Part shown: positions 46,082 through 54,261 of the stretch, in pieces
Layout: every line of letters starts with the position of its first letter
How positions within the stretch are numbered: the first letter of the stretch is position 1
NCBI GenBank assembly: GCA_050288105.1
Contig: JBNKDE010000009.1
Span: 124,001 to 188,000 of the forward strand
Reading direction: 5' to 3'
DNA length: 64,000 bases
Source: JACNJF01 sp050288105
GTDB lineage: Bacteria; Pseudomonadota; Gammaproteobacteria; GCA-001735895
The notes under the pieces: model-generated
The model's input: only the letters and a program-made list of their open reading frames with translations
The model's database searches: none
What the model was told of the DNA's origin: nothing
Position numbers and translations under genes: made by a program

Positions 46082-47152
46082 ATGACATTAATCACCGCGA
46101 ATAAAATTCTCGACTATCTGGACAGCAGCGTCATTTGTATGAACTCGAATCTGCAGATAAAACAGGTGAACGCAACCGCTGAGGTTTTTTTCGACACCAG
46201 CGAAAGCGCACTGATTGACAGGAACCTGTCCGACTTACTGAGCAAAAAGGAGGAGAACTCCATTTTGTCATCGCTGGATTTTTGTGTAAAAAACAACCAC
46301 CAGGTTACCGAACACGAAGCAGAGTTAACCCTGAGTAATGGAAAATTGATCTCCTGTGACTACACCATCCACCCCATCATAGAATTCAACATCATGAATC
46401 TACTGCTGGAGATCAGGCCCCTGGACAGGCATAAGGAAATTGCCCAGGAAGGCCAGCGTATTGCTCAACAGCTTGCCAGCCAGCAACTGGCTAGAGGTAT
46501 GGCACATGAAATTAAAAACCCCCTTGGCGGTATAAGAGGTGCCGCACAGCTGCTGGAAAGAGAGATATCCTCCCCGGGTTTAAAAGAATATACCGATGTC
46601 ATCATACGTGAAGTAGACAGATTGCAGGCCCTGCTTAACAGCATGCTAGGTCCGAATAAAAAGATCAGCAAACAGCCTATTAATATTCTGGAAGTACTCG
46701 AACACGTCAGCAGCGTGGTACTTGCCGAATTCACCAGCAATCTGGAAATCATCCGCGACTATGACCCCAGCATTCCGGATATATGTGCGGATAAAAACCA
46801 GCTCATTCAGGCCTTTCTGAATATTGTGAGAAACGCGGCGCAATCAATAGCCAACCAGGGCCACGGCACCATATGGCTGCGGACGCGCATTTCTCGTCAG
46901 CACACCATACTAAATAAACGCCACAAACTCGTCGCACAGATAGATGTCATAGATAACGGCCCAGGCATCTCTCAGGAACTGATTGAAAACATCTTCCTGC
47001 CCATGGTTACCGATAAAGCGGACGGTTCAGGGCTCGGTTTACCCATAGCGCAACAAATCATCACCGGACATGAAGGCATCATTCAATGCCACAGTTCGGA
47101 TGGCTCAACAGAATTCAATATTTTACTACCCCTAGAGGCAGAACATGAGTGA
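46082..47152 (+). CDS. ntrB: Nitrogen regulation sensor kinase NtrB
   Basis: A 356-residue soluble histidine kinase. An N-terminal PAS-type domain (ILDYLDSSVICMNSNLQ onward) precedes the H-box LARGMAHEIKNPLGGIRGAAQLL with phosphoacceptor His142. The N-box (NIVRNAAQS) and G-boxes (VIDNGPGI, GSGLGLPIAQQ) follow. NtrB, under control of the PII protein, phosphorylates or dephosphorylates NtrC. The start aligns with known NtrB N-termini but lacks a clear ribosome site. It overlaps ntrC by eight bases. Confidence 0.94.
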   Translation: MTLITANKILDYLDSSVICMNSNLQIKQVNATAEVFFDTSESALIDRNLSDLLSKKEENSILSSLDFCVKNNHQVTEHEAELTLSNGKLISCDYTIHPIIEFNIMNLLLEIRPLDRHKEIAQEGQRIAQQLASQQLARGMAHEIKNPLGGIRGAAQLLEREISSPGLKEYTDVIIREVDRLQALLNSMLGPNKKISKQPINILEVLEHVSSVVLAEFTSNLEIIRDYDPSIPDICADKNQLIQAFLNIVRNAAQSIANQGHGTIWLRTRISRQHTILNKRHKLVAQIDVIDNGPGISQELIENIFLPMVTDKADGSGLGLPIAQQIITGHEGIIQCHSSDGSTEFNILLPLEAEHE

Positions 47153-48593
47153 CACACCAACAAACGAAGCCTGTATCTGGATTATCGACGACGATCAATC
47201 AATACGCTGGGTACTCGAAAAAGCCTTAAAGCAATCCAACTATAAGGTTTTTAGCTTTGATTCTGCATCGGTAGCACTAACCAAACTTAAGCGACAGCAA
47301 GCAGACCAGCCTGACACCATCATTACCGATGTCCGTATGCCGGGGATAGACGGCTTCGAATTCATGAAACAGGTACATAATTTTGACCCTGACCTGCCGA
47401 TTATCATCATGACGGCATACTCAGACCTGGATACTACGGTACAGGCTTACCAGGAAGGCGCTTTTGAATACCTGTCAAAGCCATTCGACATTGATGAAGC
47501 AATAGCACTCACCGCTTCAGCAACGCAAAAACGCTTTGAAACCTCTCCTAAGGCCCATAGCAATGAAATCAGCAATGATATCATTGGCGACTCCCCCGCC
47601 ATGCAGGAGGTATTCAGGGTGATCGGTCGTCTTTCCCGCTCGAATATCAGCGTTCTGATTAATGGCGAATCGGGCACCGGCAAAGAACTGGTTGCACATG
47701 CTTTACATAAGCACAGCCCACGTTCCAGCAAACCCTTTATCGCAATCAATACCGCCGCTATCCCCAGTGATTTACTCGAATCCGAACTATTTGGTCATGA
47801 AAAAGGGGCATTTACTGGCGCACAAAACCAGCATAAGGGACGCTTCGAGCAGGCCGATGGCGGCACCCTGTTTCTGGATGAAATTGGTGACATGCCCATG
47901 GAGCTGCAAACCCGGTTATTACGCGTACTGGCTGAGGGAGAATTCTTTAGAGTAGGTGGAATCACCTCGATAAAATCAGATGTACGCATTATCGCTGCCA
48001 CGCATCAAAATCTGAAAGAACTGGTCTCTCTTGGCCGCTTCAGGGAAGATCTATACCATCGTTTGAACGTGATCAAAATCCACCTGCCAGCCTTGCGTGA
48101 AAGAAAGGAAGACATTCCGCTGCTACTGAGTCACTTCATGCACCAGTGCGCGCTGGAACTCAATGAAGCACCTAAAAATCTCAGCCCTGATGTTGTTAAA
48201 TACCTAAGCAATTACAACTGGAGTGGCAACGTGCGACAGCTGGAAAACACCTGCCGCTGGTTCAGTGTCATGGCTACAGGCAATACCATCAACATGTCGG
48301 ACCTGCCGGAAGAACTGCAGAATATTTCTGCAATAACGCCCAGTGATGCTGAATCCCCCACACCGACCTACAACGACCAGAACAGCTGGTCTGACCAGCT
48401 ATACCAGTGGACACGGATGCATATCAATGCGGGCGAAACCGACATCCTGTCACAGGCGCTCCCCCAGTTTGAAAAAACCTTACTGGAATGCGCACTTGAA
48501 AAAACCGGTGGCAGAAAGATAGAAGCCGCAAAAATACTGGGCTGGGGCAGGAATACGTTAACGCGTAAGCTGAAGGAGCTGTATACGGATTGA
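47145..48593 (+). CDS. ntrC: Nitrogen regulation response regulator NtrC
   Basis: A 482-residue sigma-54 activator. The receiver domain has Asp62 in TDVRMPG. The AAA+ domain has Walker A GESGTGKE, the sigma-54 contact loop GAFTGA and Walker B GTLFLDEIGDMP. The C-terminal Fis-type HTH is KIEAAKILGWGRNTLTRKLKEL. Length and order are standard. It activates nitrogen-scavenging genes, and the site at 45964 suggests autoactivation. Its stop is adjacent to the stop of the converging ABC gene, with no room for a terminator. Confidence 0.96.
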   Translation: MSDTPTNEACIWIIDDDQSIRWVLEKALKQSNYKVFSFDSASVALTKLKRQQADQPDTIITDVRMPGIDGFEFMKQVHNFDPDLPIIIMTAYSDLDTTVQAYQEGAFEYLSKPFDIDEAIALTASATQKRFETSPKAHSNEISNDIIGDSPAMQEVFRVIGRLSRSNISVLINGESGTGKELVAHALHKHSPRSSKPFIAINTAAIPSDLLESELFGHEKGAFTGAQNQHKGRFEQADGGTLFLDEIGDMPMELQTRLLRVLAEGEFFRVGGITSIKSDVRIIAATHQNLKELVSLGRFREDLYHRLNVIKIHLPALRERKEDIPLLLSHFMHQCALELNEAPKNLSPDVVKYLSNYNWSGNVRQLENTCRWFSVMATGNTINMSDLPEELQNISAITPSDAESPTPTYNDQNSWSDQLYQWTRMHINAGETDILSQALPQFEKTLLECALEKTGGRKIEAAKILGWGRNTLTRKLKELYTD

Positions 48594-49331
48594 TCAGGCG
48601 TCTGCGCGGTTCGAGAGCTCTACCCCAGAGATACAATTCATATAGGCCTCCTCAAGCGTATCAGCCTGGAATTGCCTGATACATTCTTTAGGGGTGCCCT
48701 CAAAAACGATGCGACCTCCATGTAGAATACCAAACTGGTCGCATAACTCTTCTGCATCGGCCAGCATATGAGTGCTATAAAAAATGGTGCGCCCATTTGC
48801 GCGCTCATCACTTAACAGCGTTTTAAATAGAAATCGTGCCTTTGGATCCAGTCCAGATAAGGGTTCATCCAGAATGATCAGGGGGGTTTTTAGAATAAAA
48901 CAACTAATCAACCCCAGCTTTTGTTTCATCCCTTTAGAGTAATCACTCACCCTGTGCTGAAGCCGTGCGGCATCAAATCCCAGTCCATGACAGAGCAACT
49001 CGAGCCTCTGAGCATCAAATTTCTGTTGATACATGCCTAACACAAACGACAGGTATTGATGACCGGTAACCTCTTTGGGAATACTGAATTTCTCTGGCAG
49101 ATAGGCAATTAATGCCCTAACCTGAATTTTTTTATGATCTTTGCCCGCTATGGTAATGCGACCGCGCTCCACCTCTCGAATCAGGTCCAGGGTTATTTTG
49201 ATCAGAGTTGATTTACCCGCACCATTCTCCCCTGCAAGCGCATAATACTGGCCGGTACTGACTGATAAATTTAGGCGGTCGAGGATCTGATGGTTCTTAA
49301 TTCGATAGCTTAGCTGATCTATTTGCAGCAC
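48594..49331 (-). CDS. ABC transporter ATP-binding protein
   Basis: About 245 residues from the GTG at 49331 (LQIDQLSYRI onward), which suits ABC domains; a GTG at 49349 would add six residues and has no ribosome site. Walker A is GENGAGKST, the signature YSKGMKQK and Walker B LIILDEPLSGLD, followed by the STHMLADAEELCD switch His region. It belongs to the CcmA/NatA-like export group. The likely permease is at 50934-51713, separated from it by a small membrane protein gene and a pilin gene. The substrate is unknown. Confidence 0.88.
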   Translation of the reverse strand: MLQIDQLSYRIKNHQILDRLNLSVSTGQYYALAGENGAGKSTLIKITLDLIREVERGRITIAGKDHKKIQVRALIAYLPEKFSIPKEVTGHQYLSFVLGMYQQKFDAQRLELLCHGLGFDAARLQHRVSDYSKGMKQKLGLISCFILKTPLIILDEPLSGLDPKARFLFKTLLSDERANGRTIFYSTHMLADAEELCDQFGILHGGRIVFEGTPKECIRQFQADTLEEAYMNCISGVELSNRADA

Positions 49332-49390
49332 GGGTTTTTCCCAGCACACATTAGGGGAGACTATTATACACCGCGAGCAACCATTCCCTT

Positions 49391-49425
49391 AAAGCAAAAA
49401 AAGGCCTGATAAGAATCAGGCCTTT
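49391..49425 (-). terminator. Rho-independent terminator of the pilin gene
   Basis: Arms AAAGGCCTGAT (49400-49410) and ATCAGGCCTTT (49415-49425) with a four-base loop. The A run on the plus strand gives a U tract after the minus-strand pilin gene. Expression of the ABC ATPase beyond it probably needs its own promoter or read-through. Confidence 0.88.
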
Positions 49426-49448
49426 GAAAAATAAACTGGATAACAGGA

Positions 49449-50099
49449 TTACAAACGAAAAGCCATGTTATACCTATTAGCATCTGAGTAAGTAGCCTGA
49501 GTACTTGCAGCCGCAGTCATATCTGCTGAAGTTAGATCCGATTGAATTCTACCAGATGCTGGAAAGCCATCATCAAGTCGCCCTTCAATAATTTTAGCAA
49601 TCGGGCCTTCAATCTGACCAAAAATGGTTACATGTCCTGCGATCGTTAGAGACCCATCCTGAACACCGATCTTACCGCCATAGGCATTCGATTGCCTTGT
49701 AGTATCCATACCACCGCCAGCAACCAACCCGGCAGCTCGTAGGTGACCCCAGAAATTTTCCGATTCCACAGTAGTACTGTCTATTGTTGTACTATTATTG
49801 GCATCCCATGCCCCACCAATAGTACCGCCACCGTCACCATTAATATCGGCCGCAGTTCCCGTCGAATAAACATCAAAACGACCTGCTGCGGCACTATCAT
49901 CGCCGGGTAATTGCAGATAACGATCCTGATAAGAAAACATCGCTGCCGCGATACCGGCATTGTCCGACTCAATACGTTTTAGTTTTGCATTGGTAATCAT
50001 TTCCTGACCTTTCAGAACGCCACCAATCAACAGACCTACAATAACCAGTACAATGGCGATCTCAACCAGGGTAAAACCTTTATTCGTATGTAATTTCAT
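49449..50099 (-). CDS. Type IV pilin-like protein
   Basis: A 216-residue prepilin. The leader MKLHTNKG is cut before FTLVEIAIVLVIVGLLIGGVLKGQEMI, with Glu5 present. The globular part contains LQLPGDDSAAAGRFD and many Gly, Thr and Asp. It has its own terminator and probably its own promoter, so it may be the abundant subunit of the MSHA-like system encoded further upstream. It lies between the permease-side genes and the ATPase of an ABC transporter. Confidence 0.88.
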   Translation of the reverse strand: MKLHTNKGFTLVEIAIVLVIVGLLIGGVLKGQEMITNAKLKRIESDNAGIAAAMFSYQDRYLQLPGDDSAAAGRFDVYSTGTAADINGDGGGTIGGAWDANNSTTIDSTTVESENFWGHLRAAGLVAGGGMDTTRQSNAYGGKIGVQDGSLTIAGHVTIFGQIEGPIAKIIEGRLDDGFPASGRIQSDLTSADMTAAASTQATYSDANRYNMAFRL

Positions 50100-50184
50100 A
50101 ATTATCTCCGGCTAACATTACCGATTAATATACATTAAGTGTGCCAATATGATTTTCCTTCACTAAATCAGGTAACCATTTATT

Positions 50185-50937
50185 TCAAATGCTGGGTTTG
50201 TTTGATTGCTGTCCACCATTCAACATTTGCTGTTGGATTTTCAACAGTCTTGATTGTAAAAACCTGATTTCATCACGGTCCGTGACAGCACCACTTTGCA
50301 GCATGGAGGAGATTAAAAGTTGAGCAGACTCCAGTTGATTCAACTCATCCAGCAGGATGAGCTTCATATCGCGCGCCCAGTATGGCAGGTCAACACTCTC
50401 TGGCAATACAGCCACTTTTTGGGCTAGCTCAAGCGCCAGCTCCAGATCCTTTAGCTGATGTTTCGCCAGCAGCGTAGCTTCTGTCATACGCCTCCAGTTC
50501 AGCGCAGGATTCTGATCAAACATTTTATCAATGACATCAATCATGATTCTGATTTTCTGTTTATCCTTAACCTGACTGTAAACCCTGGAAGCAAGAAAAG
50601 CAGGATATCCGGATGTCGTATTAAGCTGATACAGGGTGAGCAGCCAGTCACTGAGAATACCGTAATCCAGATTCTGGTAGTTTTCATGCCGCCCACGCTG
50701 ATTATCGTGCAACTGGACTTTTAACAGTAGCAAATAACTCCAGAGCTTTTCTGACCCCTTTGTCAGGGATCGATACATTTCAGCTGACAGCGGCTGCGGC
50801 AATTGCGCAAACTCAGCCTGTAACGAGTTAGTTGATAGATAGCTATGATAAACCTGTAGCAAAAAAGCGAACATAAACCCCAGTAACAGCGCAGGTGGCA
50901 ATTGCTTAACGCTTCTTTCCTGACGCTGGTATTTCAA
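50185..50937 (-). CDS. Unrecognised membrane-anchored helical protein
   Basis: A 250-residue protein with one N-terminal transmembrane segment (about residues 15-33, ALLLGFMFAFLLQVYHSYL) and a long helical region outside it that may form TPR-like pairs (LKDLELALELAQKVAVLPES). I do not recognise a family. Its ATG overlaps the stop of the ABC permease gene (ATGA), so they are translated together. It could be a periplasmic partner of the ABC exporter or of the pilus system. Confidence 0.7.
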   Translation of the reverse strand: MKYQRQERSVKQLPPALLLGFMFAFLLQVYHSYLSTNSLQAEFAQLPQPLSAEMYRSLTKGSEKLWSYLLLLKVQLHDNQRGRHENYQNLDYGILSDWLLTLYQLNTTSGYPAFLASRVYSQVKDKQKIRIMIDVIDKMFDQNPALNWRRMTEATLLAKHQLKDLELALELAQKVAVLPESVDLPYWARDMKLILLDELNQLESAQLLISSMLQSGAVTDRDEIRFLQSRLLKIQQQMLNGGQQSNKPSI

Positions 50938-51713
50938 CTTTTTATCTCTTTACGATAAAAGTCAAACAGAATGATAAACATCATAAAAGCCCCATAAATC
51001 AATAGCGAAATCAATTGATCGCGCAATGAGTCTGCATAACTGACCGTTTCAAATAAAACATTATTCTGTGCAAAAATAGCCATATCGGGCAACACTAATT
51101 GCATGATTGAAATAACGCTACTACCTAACTGGAACCCTGCTTCATCCTCGTAATACAACGATGACTGATTAAAAATATAACTGATCAATGGAACCAGCTT
51201 GGTAAGTAGATACATGGCGAAGGTAAAAATGATTGAGTGCGGCAGTTTCTCCAGGCTCAAGGTAGCTAACATTGCAATAAGCCCGACCAGGATCAGTTCC
51301 TGATAAACCGCCAATGACCAGTAAATAGCCGCTGAAGAATCAGCGCTTAACATCATCATCAAAAATACTGGAATGCACATCACCATTGCAAAAGCACAGA
51401 CCACCAGAAAGAGTGATAACACATACTGCCAACGTGCGATTGGCATGGCGAGCATACGATCAAATTGCCCCAGCTCGTAATCCTGGGCTATTTGATGACA
51501 AATACTAATCGCCAGGTAAAGTACCAGGCAATAACGTAGGTAATCCGCTAATACCCCCACAGCGACCTCGTTACTGTTGATGATAGCCAGTTCTGCCGAG
51601 AACTGACTGACTCCTATTGCGGAGATATAGATCGCAATGACTACAAACAGATTTTTTCTGGTGATTACCATCAGAAACTGATAACGGAACAATGCTATAG
51701 TCTGGGTTAACAT
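50934..51713 (-). CDS. ABC transporter permease
   Basis: A 259-residue protein with about six transmembrane helices. QDYELGQFDRMLAMPIARWQYVLS resembles the coupling region of ABC-2 type export permeases. It is divergent from the histidine kinase gene (31 bases between starts) and overlaps the next gene by four bases. The matching ATPase is probably the one at 48594-49331. The substrate is unknown; the pilus context suggests an envelope function. Confidence 0.78.
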   Translation of the reverse strand: MLTQTIALFRYQFLMVITRKNLFVVIAIYISAIGVSQFSAELAIINSNEVAVGVLADYLRYCLVLYLAISICHQIAQDYELGQFDRMLAMPIARWQYVLSLFLVVCAFAMVMCIPVFLMMMLSADSSAAIYWSLAVYQELILVGLIAMLATLSLEKLPHSIIFTFAMYLLTKLVPLISYIFNQSSLYYEDEAGFQLGSSVISIMQLVLPDMAIFAQNNVLFETVSYADSLRDQLISLLIYGAFMMFIILFDFYRKEIKS

Positions 51714-51743
51714 CTAAGACGCCTTTATCACCGATATAACGCA

Positions 51744-53426
51744 ATGAAGTTGGTTAAAATTCTGATACAGCTAGAGCAGCAGATACTCGCAGCTATCCTG
51801 CTTTTATTGCACAGCCTGACCTGGATATTCGATGACAAGTTTATCCACTTTTCTATGGTGTTTGTACTTTATGGGCTATTTTTTTTATGGCAACCCCTGT
51901 GGGGAAAAGAAACACGGCTGAATACACTCCCCTCATTCATCGTCATCATATTGCTACTGGCATTTAGTTATTATTATAAAAATGAATCTCTCATCCTGTT
52001 CAGTCTTATCGTTTCTGGACTGATAGGCAGCCGCTTATTTAGTCACAACAGCTCCAGGGCTTTTGATTTACTTGCCATCTCTATACTCATCATTGAAATG
52101 GCCGTCGGCATCATTCCGCATACCTTCGCGCAAATCCAGCTCCCTGTGCAATTTACTTCATTAATCCAGACCCTATTATTGATCCCGATCCTGGGTTTCT
52201 TCTTTGCACCCAGCCCAGAACGGTCACAGCAACCGCGCAGCCAGATTGATTTCATGCATGGCTTACTGACCTCTACCTTAATCTTTCTCGCCCTGCTCGG
52301 CGGTATTGTCATTAACATCCTCTACGGAGTTGATTACCTGGATGGGCTGTTACTAACCGTATTTATTGTATCCACGCTTTCTATCGGCATCAGCTGGTTC
52401 TGGAATCCGGGCATTGGGTACTCCGGTCTGGGGGTATTATGGAATCGCTACGCCATGACCATAGGCGGCCCCTTCGAAACCTGGATTAATACACTGACCA
52501 CCTTGATCGAAGAGCCATACATAACAGCGACTGAATTTCTACAGGCAGCCTGTGAACACCTGGTCGACAACGATTGGTTAAATGGGATCCAATGGCAATT
52601 TAAAAGCTTTACCATTTCTTCCGGCGCCAAATATGGTGCTGTTTTTAAGCATCATCTGTCCGAACAGATACAGGTAACCATTTATTTCAAATCAGATCCA
52701 GGTAAAGCACTGCGTCAGCACACCATTTTATTGATCAGGATGGCATATCAATTTTACCTGGCCAAATTGAATCAGGACAAAATGCGAGCCCAGGAACATT
52801 TCGAGACCATTCATCACACTGGTGCAAGACTCACTCACGATATTAAAAACATTCTACAGTCAATCAAAACCTCTATAGATATCGTTCAAGCAACAACTGA
52901 GGACAAGAAACAGAAATCCAGTAAATTACTAAAGCAAAACCTGGATCAAATCAGTAATCGCCTCGAGTCAACCCTGGAAAAACTCAAGTCACCTGAAATT
53001 TCCACATCCATCAAAATCATCAGCATTGAGGAATGGATAAAACAGTTTCAATCGGAGCACAGCTACCCCTGGCTAAAGTTTAATAGAGATATCAACCTGA
53101 ACCATGCGATACCTGGCGAGCTATTCGATAGCGTAATTGGCAACCTGATTTCAAATGCCCAGAACAAAACTTCAGTCAAGGAAATCGTTATTGACGTTTC
53201 CGCGAATAACGAAATGATCGTGATCACGGTTTGTGATAATGGGGAACAGGTAAAGCCTGAACTTGAAAGCAGCCTTTTCATTAAGCCTATTTCCTCTGGC
53301 GAGGGAATGGGAATAGGCCTGTACCAATCAGCCATCATGGCCAGGTCTTTTAATTTTGAGCTGGAACTGGCTAATAACGAAACCGGCAAAGTTTGCTTCA
53401 GCCTGTTCCAGCATTTAGGTGAATAG
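51744..53426 (+). CDS. Orphan membrane histidine kinase
   Basis: A 560-residue protein. Six to seven hydrophobic helices occupy about residues 10-225. A region of about 130 residues that may be a GAF-type domain follows. The H-box THDIKNILQSIKTSIDIV contains His365, and the HATPase domain has NLISNAQNK, CDNGEQV and GEGMGIGLYQS. The architecture recalls PrsK-type kinases. No response regulator is encoded nearby, so its partner must be elsewhere. It is divergent from an ABC permease and converges on the MSHA-like operon, with which it may work. Confidence 0.85.
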   Translation: MKLVKILIQLEQQILAAILLLLHSLTWIFDDKFIHFSMVFVLYGLFFLWQPLWGKETRLNTLPSFIVIILLLAFSYYYKNESLILFSLIVSGLIGSRLFSHNSSRAFDLLAISILIIEMAVGIIPHTFAQIQLPVQFTSLIQTLLLIPILGFFFAPSPERSQQPRSQIDFMHGLLTSTLIFLALLGGIVINILYGVDYLDGLLLTVFIVSTLSIGISWFWNPGIGYSGLGVLWNRYAMTIGGPFETWINTLTTLIEEPYITATEFLQAACEHLVDNDWLNGIQWQFKSFTISSGAKYGAVFKHHLSEQIQVTIYFKSDPGKALRQHTILLIRMAYQFYLAKLNQDKMRAQEHFETIHHTGARLTHDIKNILQSIKTSIDIVQATTEDKKQKSSKLLKQNLDQISNRLESTLEKLKSPEISTSIKIISIEEWIKQFQSEHSYPWLKFNRDINLNHAIPGELFDSVIGNLISNAQNKTSVKEIVIDVSANNEMIVITVCDNGEQVKPELESSLFIKPISSGEGMGIGLYQSAIMARSFNFELELANNETGKVCFSLFQHLGE

Positions 53427-53442
53427 AACCCTCATGACAATT

Positions 53443-54261
53443 TTATGGCAGTTGATCGGCTTCTATCATTTTAGAGAAAAGCAGGTTGGGCGAGATCCAT
53501 TTTACAACATCGTCATATTCAGCATTTGCTACACTGCTACGAGTTGACGAGACATAAACCTTATCGTTTGTGCCATCAAAGAAATCGTCAGTATTTTCCT
53601 GTTGGATATTTGATGCTCCCGTAGTTGAATCAGAATCCTTACCTAAAGATATAATCACCACCGCCACATTACTAACAATCGGATTTGAAGCTGCATCTGC
53701 ACAATTTAAATCATCACCCGTAGCCGGGCTACCATCACAGACAAAAAGATCAGGCGGTTGTAGTGCTGGATCGATAACGTTGGCTATCCCTTCATTCCTT
53801 ATCTCATTCGGGCTAACCAGGTCAATTATGCCATTCCCACTAGAATCACTAGCTGATACTGCATAGCCATATGCTGCCCCCCAGGGGTCGATCAGTTGGC
53901 CCTGGTCGTTAATATTACCATTCATGCCCAATGTCCCTGAAGGGAGAAAGCCAAAAAAACCGGTGCAGGAATCTTCACGACCATCGGCACCAGCAGCACC
54001 AGAATCGTTATTGAAATTATCTACAGAATTTGCCAAGCCATCACTGTCCGTATCTGGACAGGGCAACCGGCCATTTACCTGTGCATAACCGATCAAGCTG
54101 TCGATGATAGCGTTCATTTCAGCATTGACGTCTCTATACTTCTTGAGATCCTGCTGAATCGGAAACATAGCAACGGTATAACCCAACAGGATTGTCACTA
54201 CCAATAATACGATAGCGATTTCAATCAAAGTAAAACCGGATATTGAGGACTTAGTTTTCAT
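53443..54261 (-). CDS. Pseudopilin with GRLPCPDTD motif
   Basis: A 272-residue prepilin. The leader MKTKSSISG is cut before FTLIEIAIVLLVVTILLGYTVAMFP (Glu5 present). The globular part starts with NGRLPCPDTDSDG, followed by acidic, Ser/Gly-rich segments and paired Cys. The same GRLPCPDTD element occurs in the neighbouring 649-residue protein, so the two are related. It starts immediately after that gene and is the last gene of the MSHA-like run. A minor, tip-located subunit is likely. Confidence 0.85.
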   Translation of the reverse strand: MKTKSSISGFTLIEIAIVLLVVTILLGYTVAMFPIQQDLKKYRDVNAEMNAIIDSLIGYAQVNGRLPCPDTDSDGLANSVDNFNNDSGAAGADGREDSCTGFFGFLPSGTLGMNGNINDQGQLIDPWGAAYGYAVSASDSSGNGIIDLVSPNEIRNEGIANVIDPALQPPDLFVCDGSPATGDDLNCADAASNPIVSNVAVVIISLGKDSDSTTGASNIQQENTDDFFDGTNDKVYVSSTRSSVANAEYDDVVKWISPNLLFSKMIEADQLP

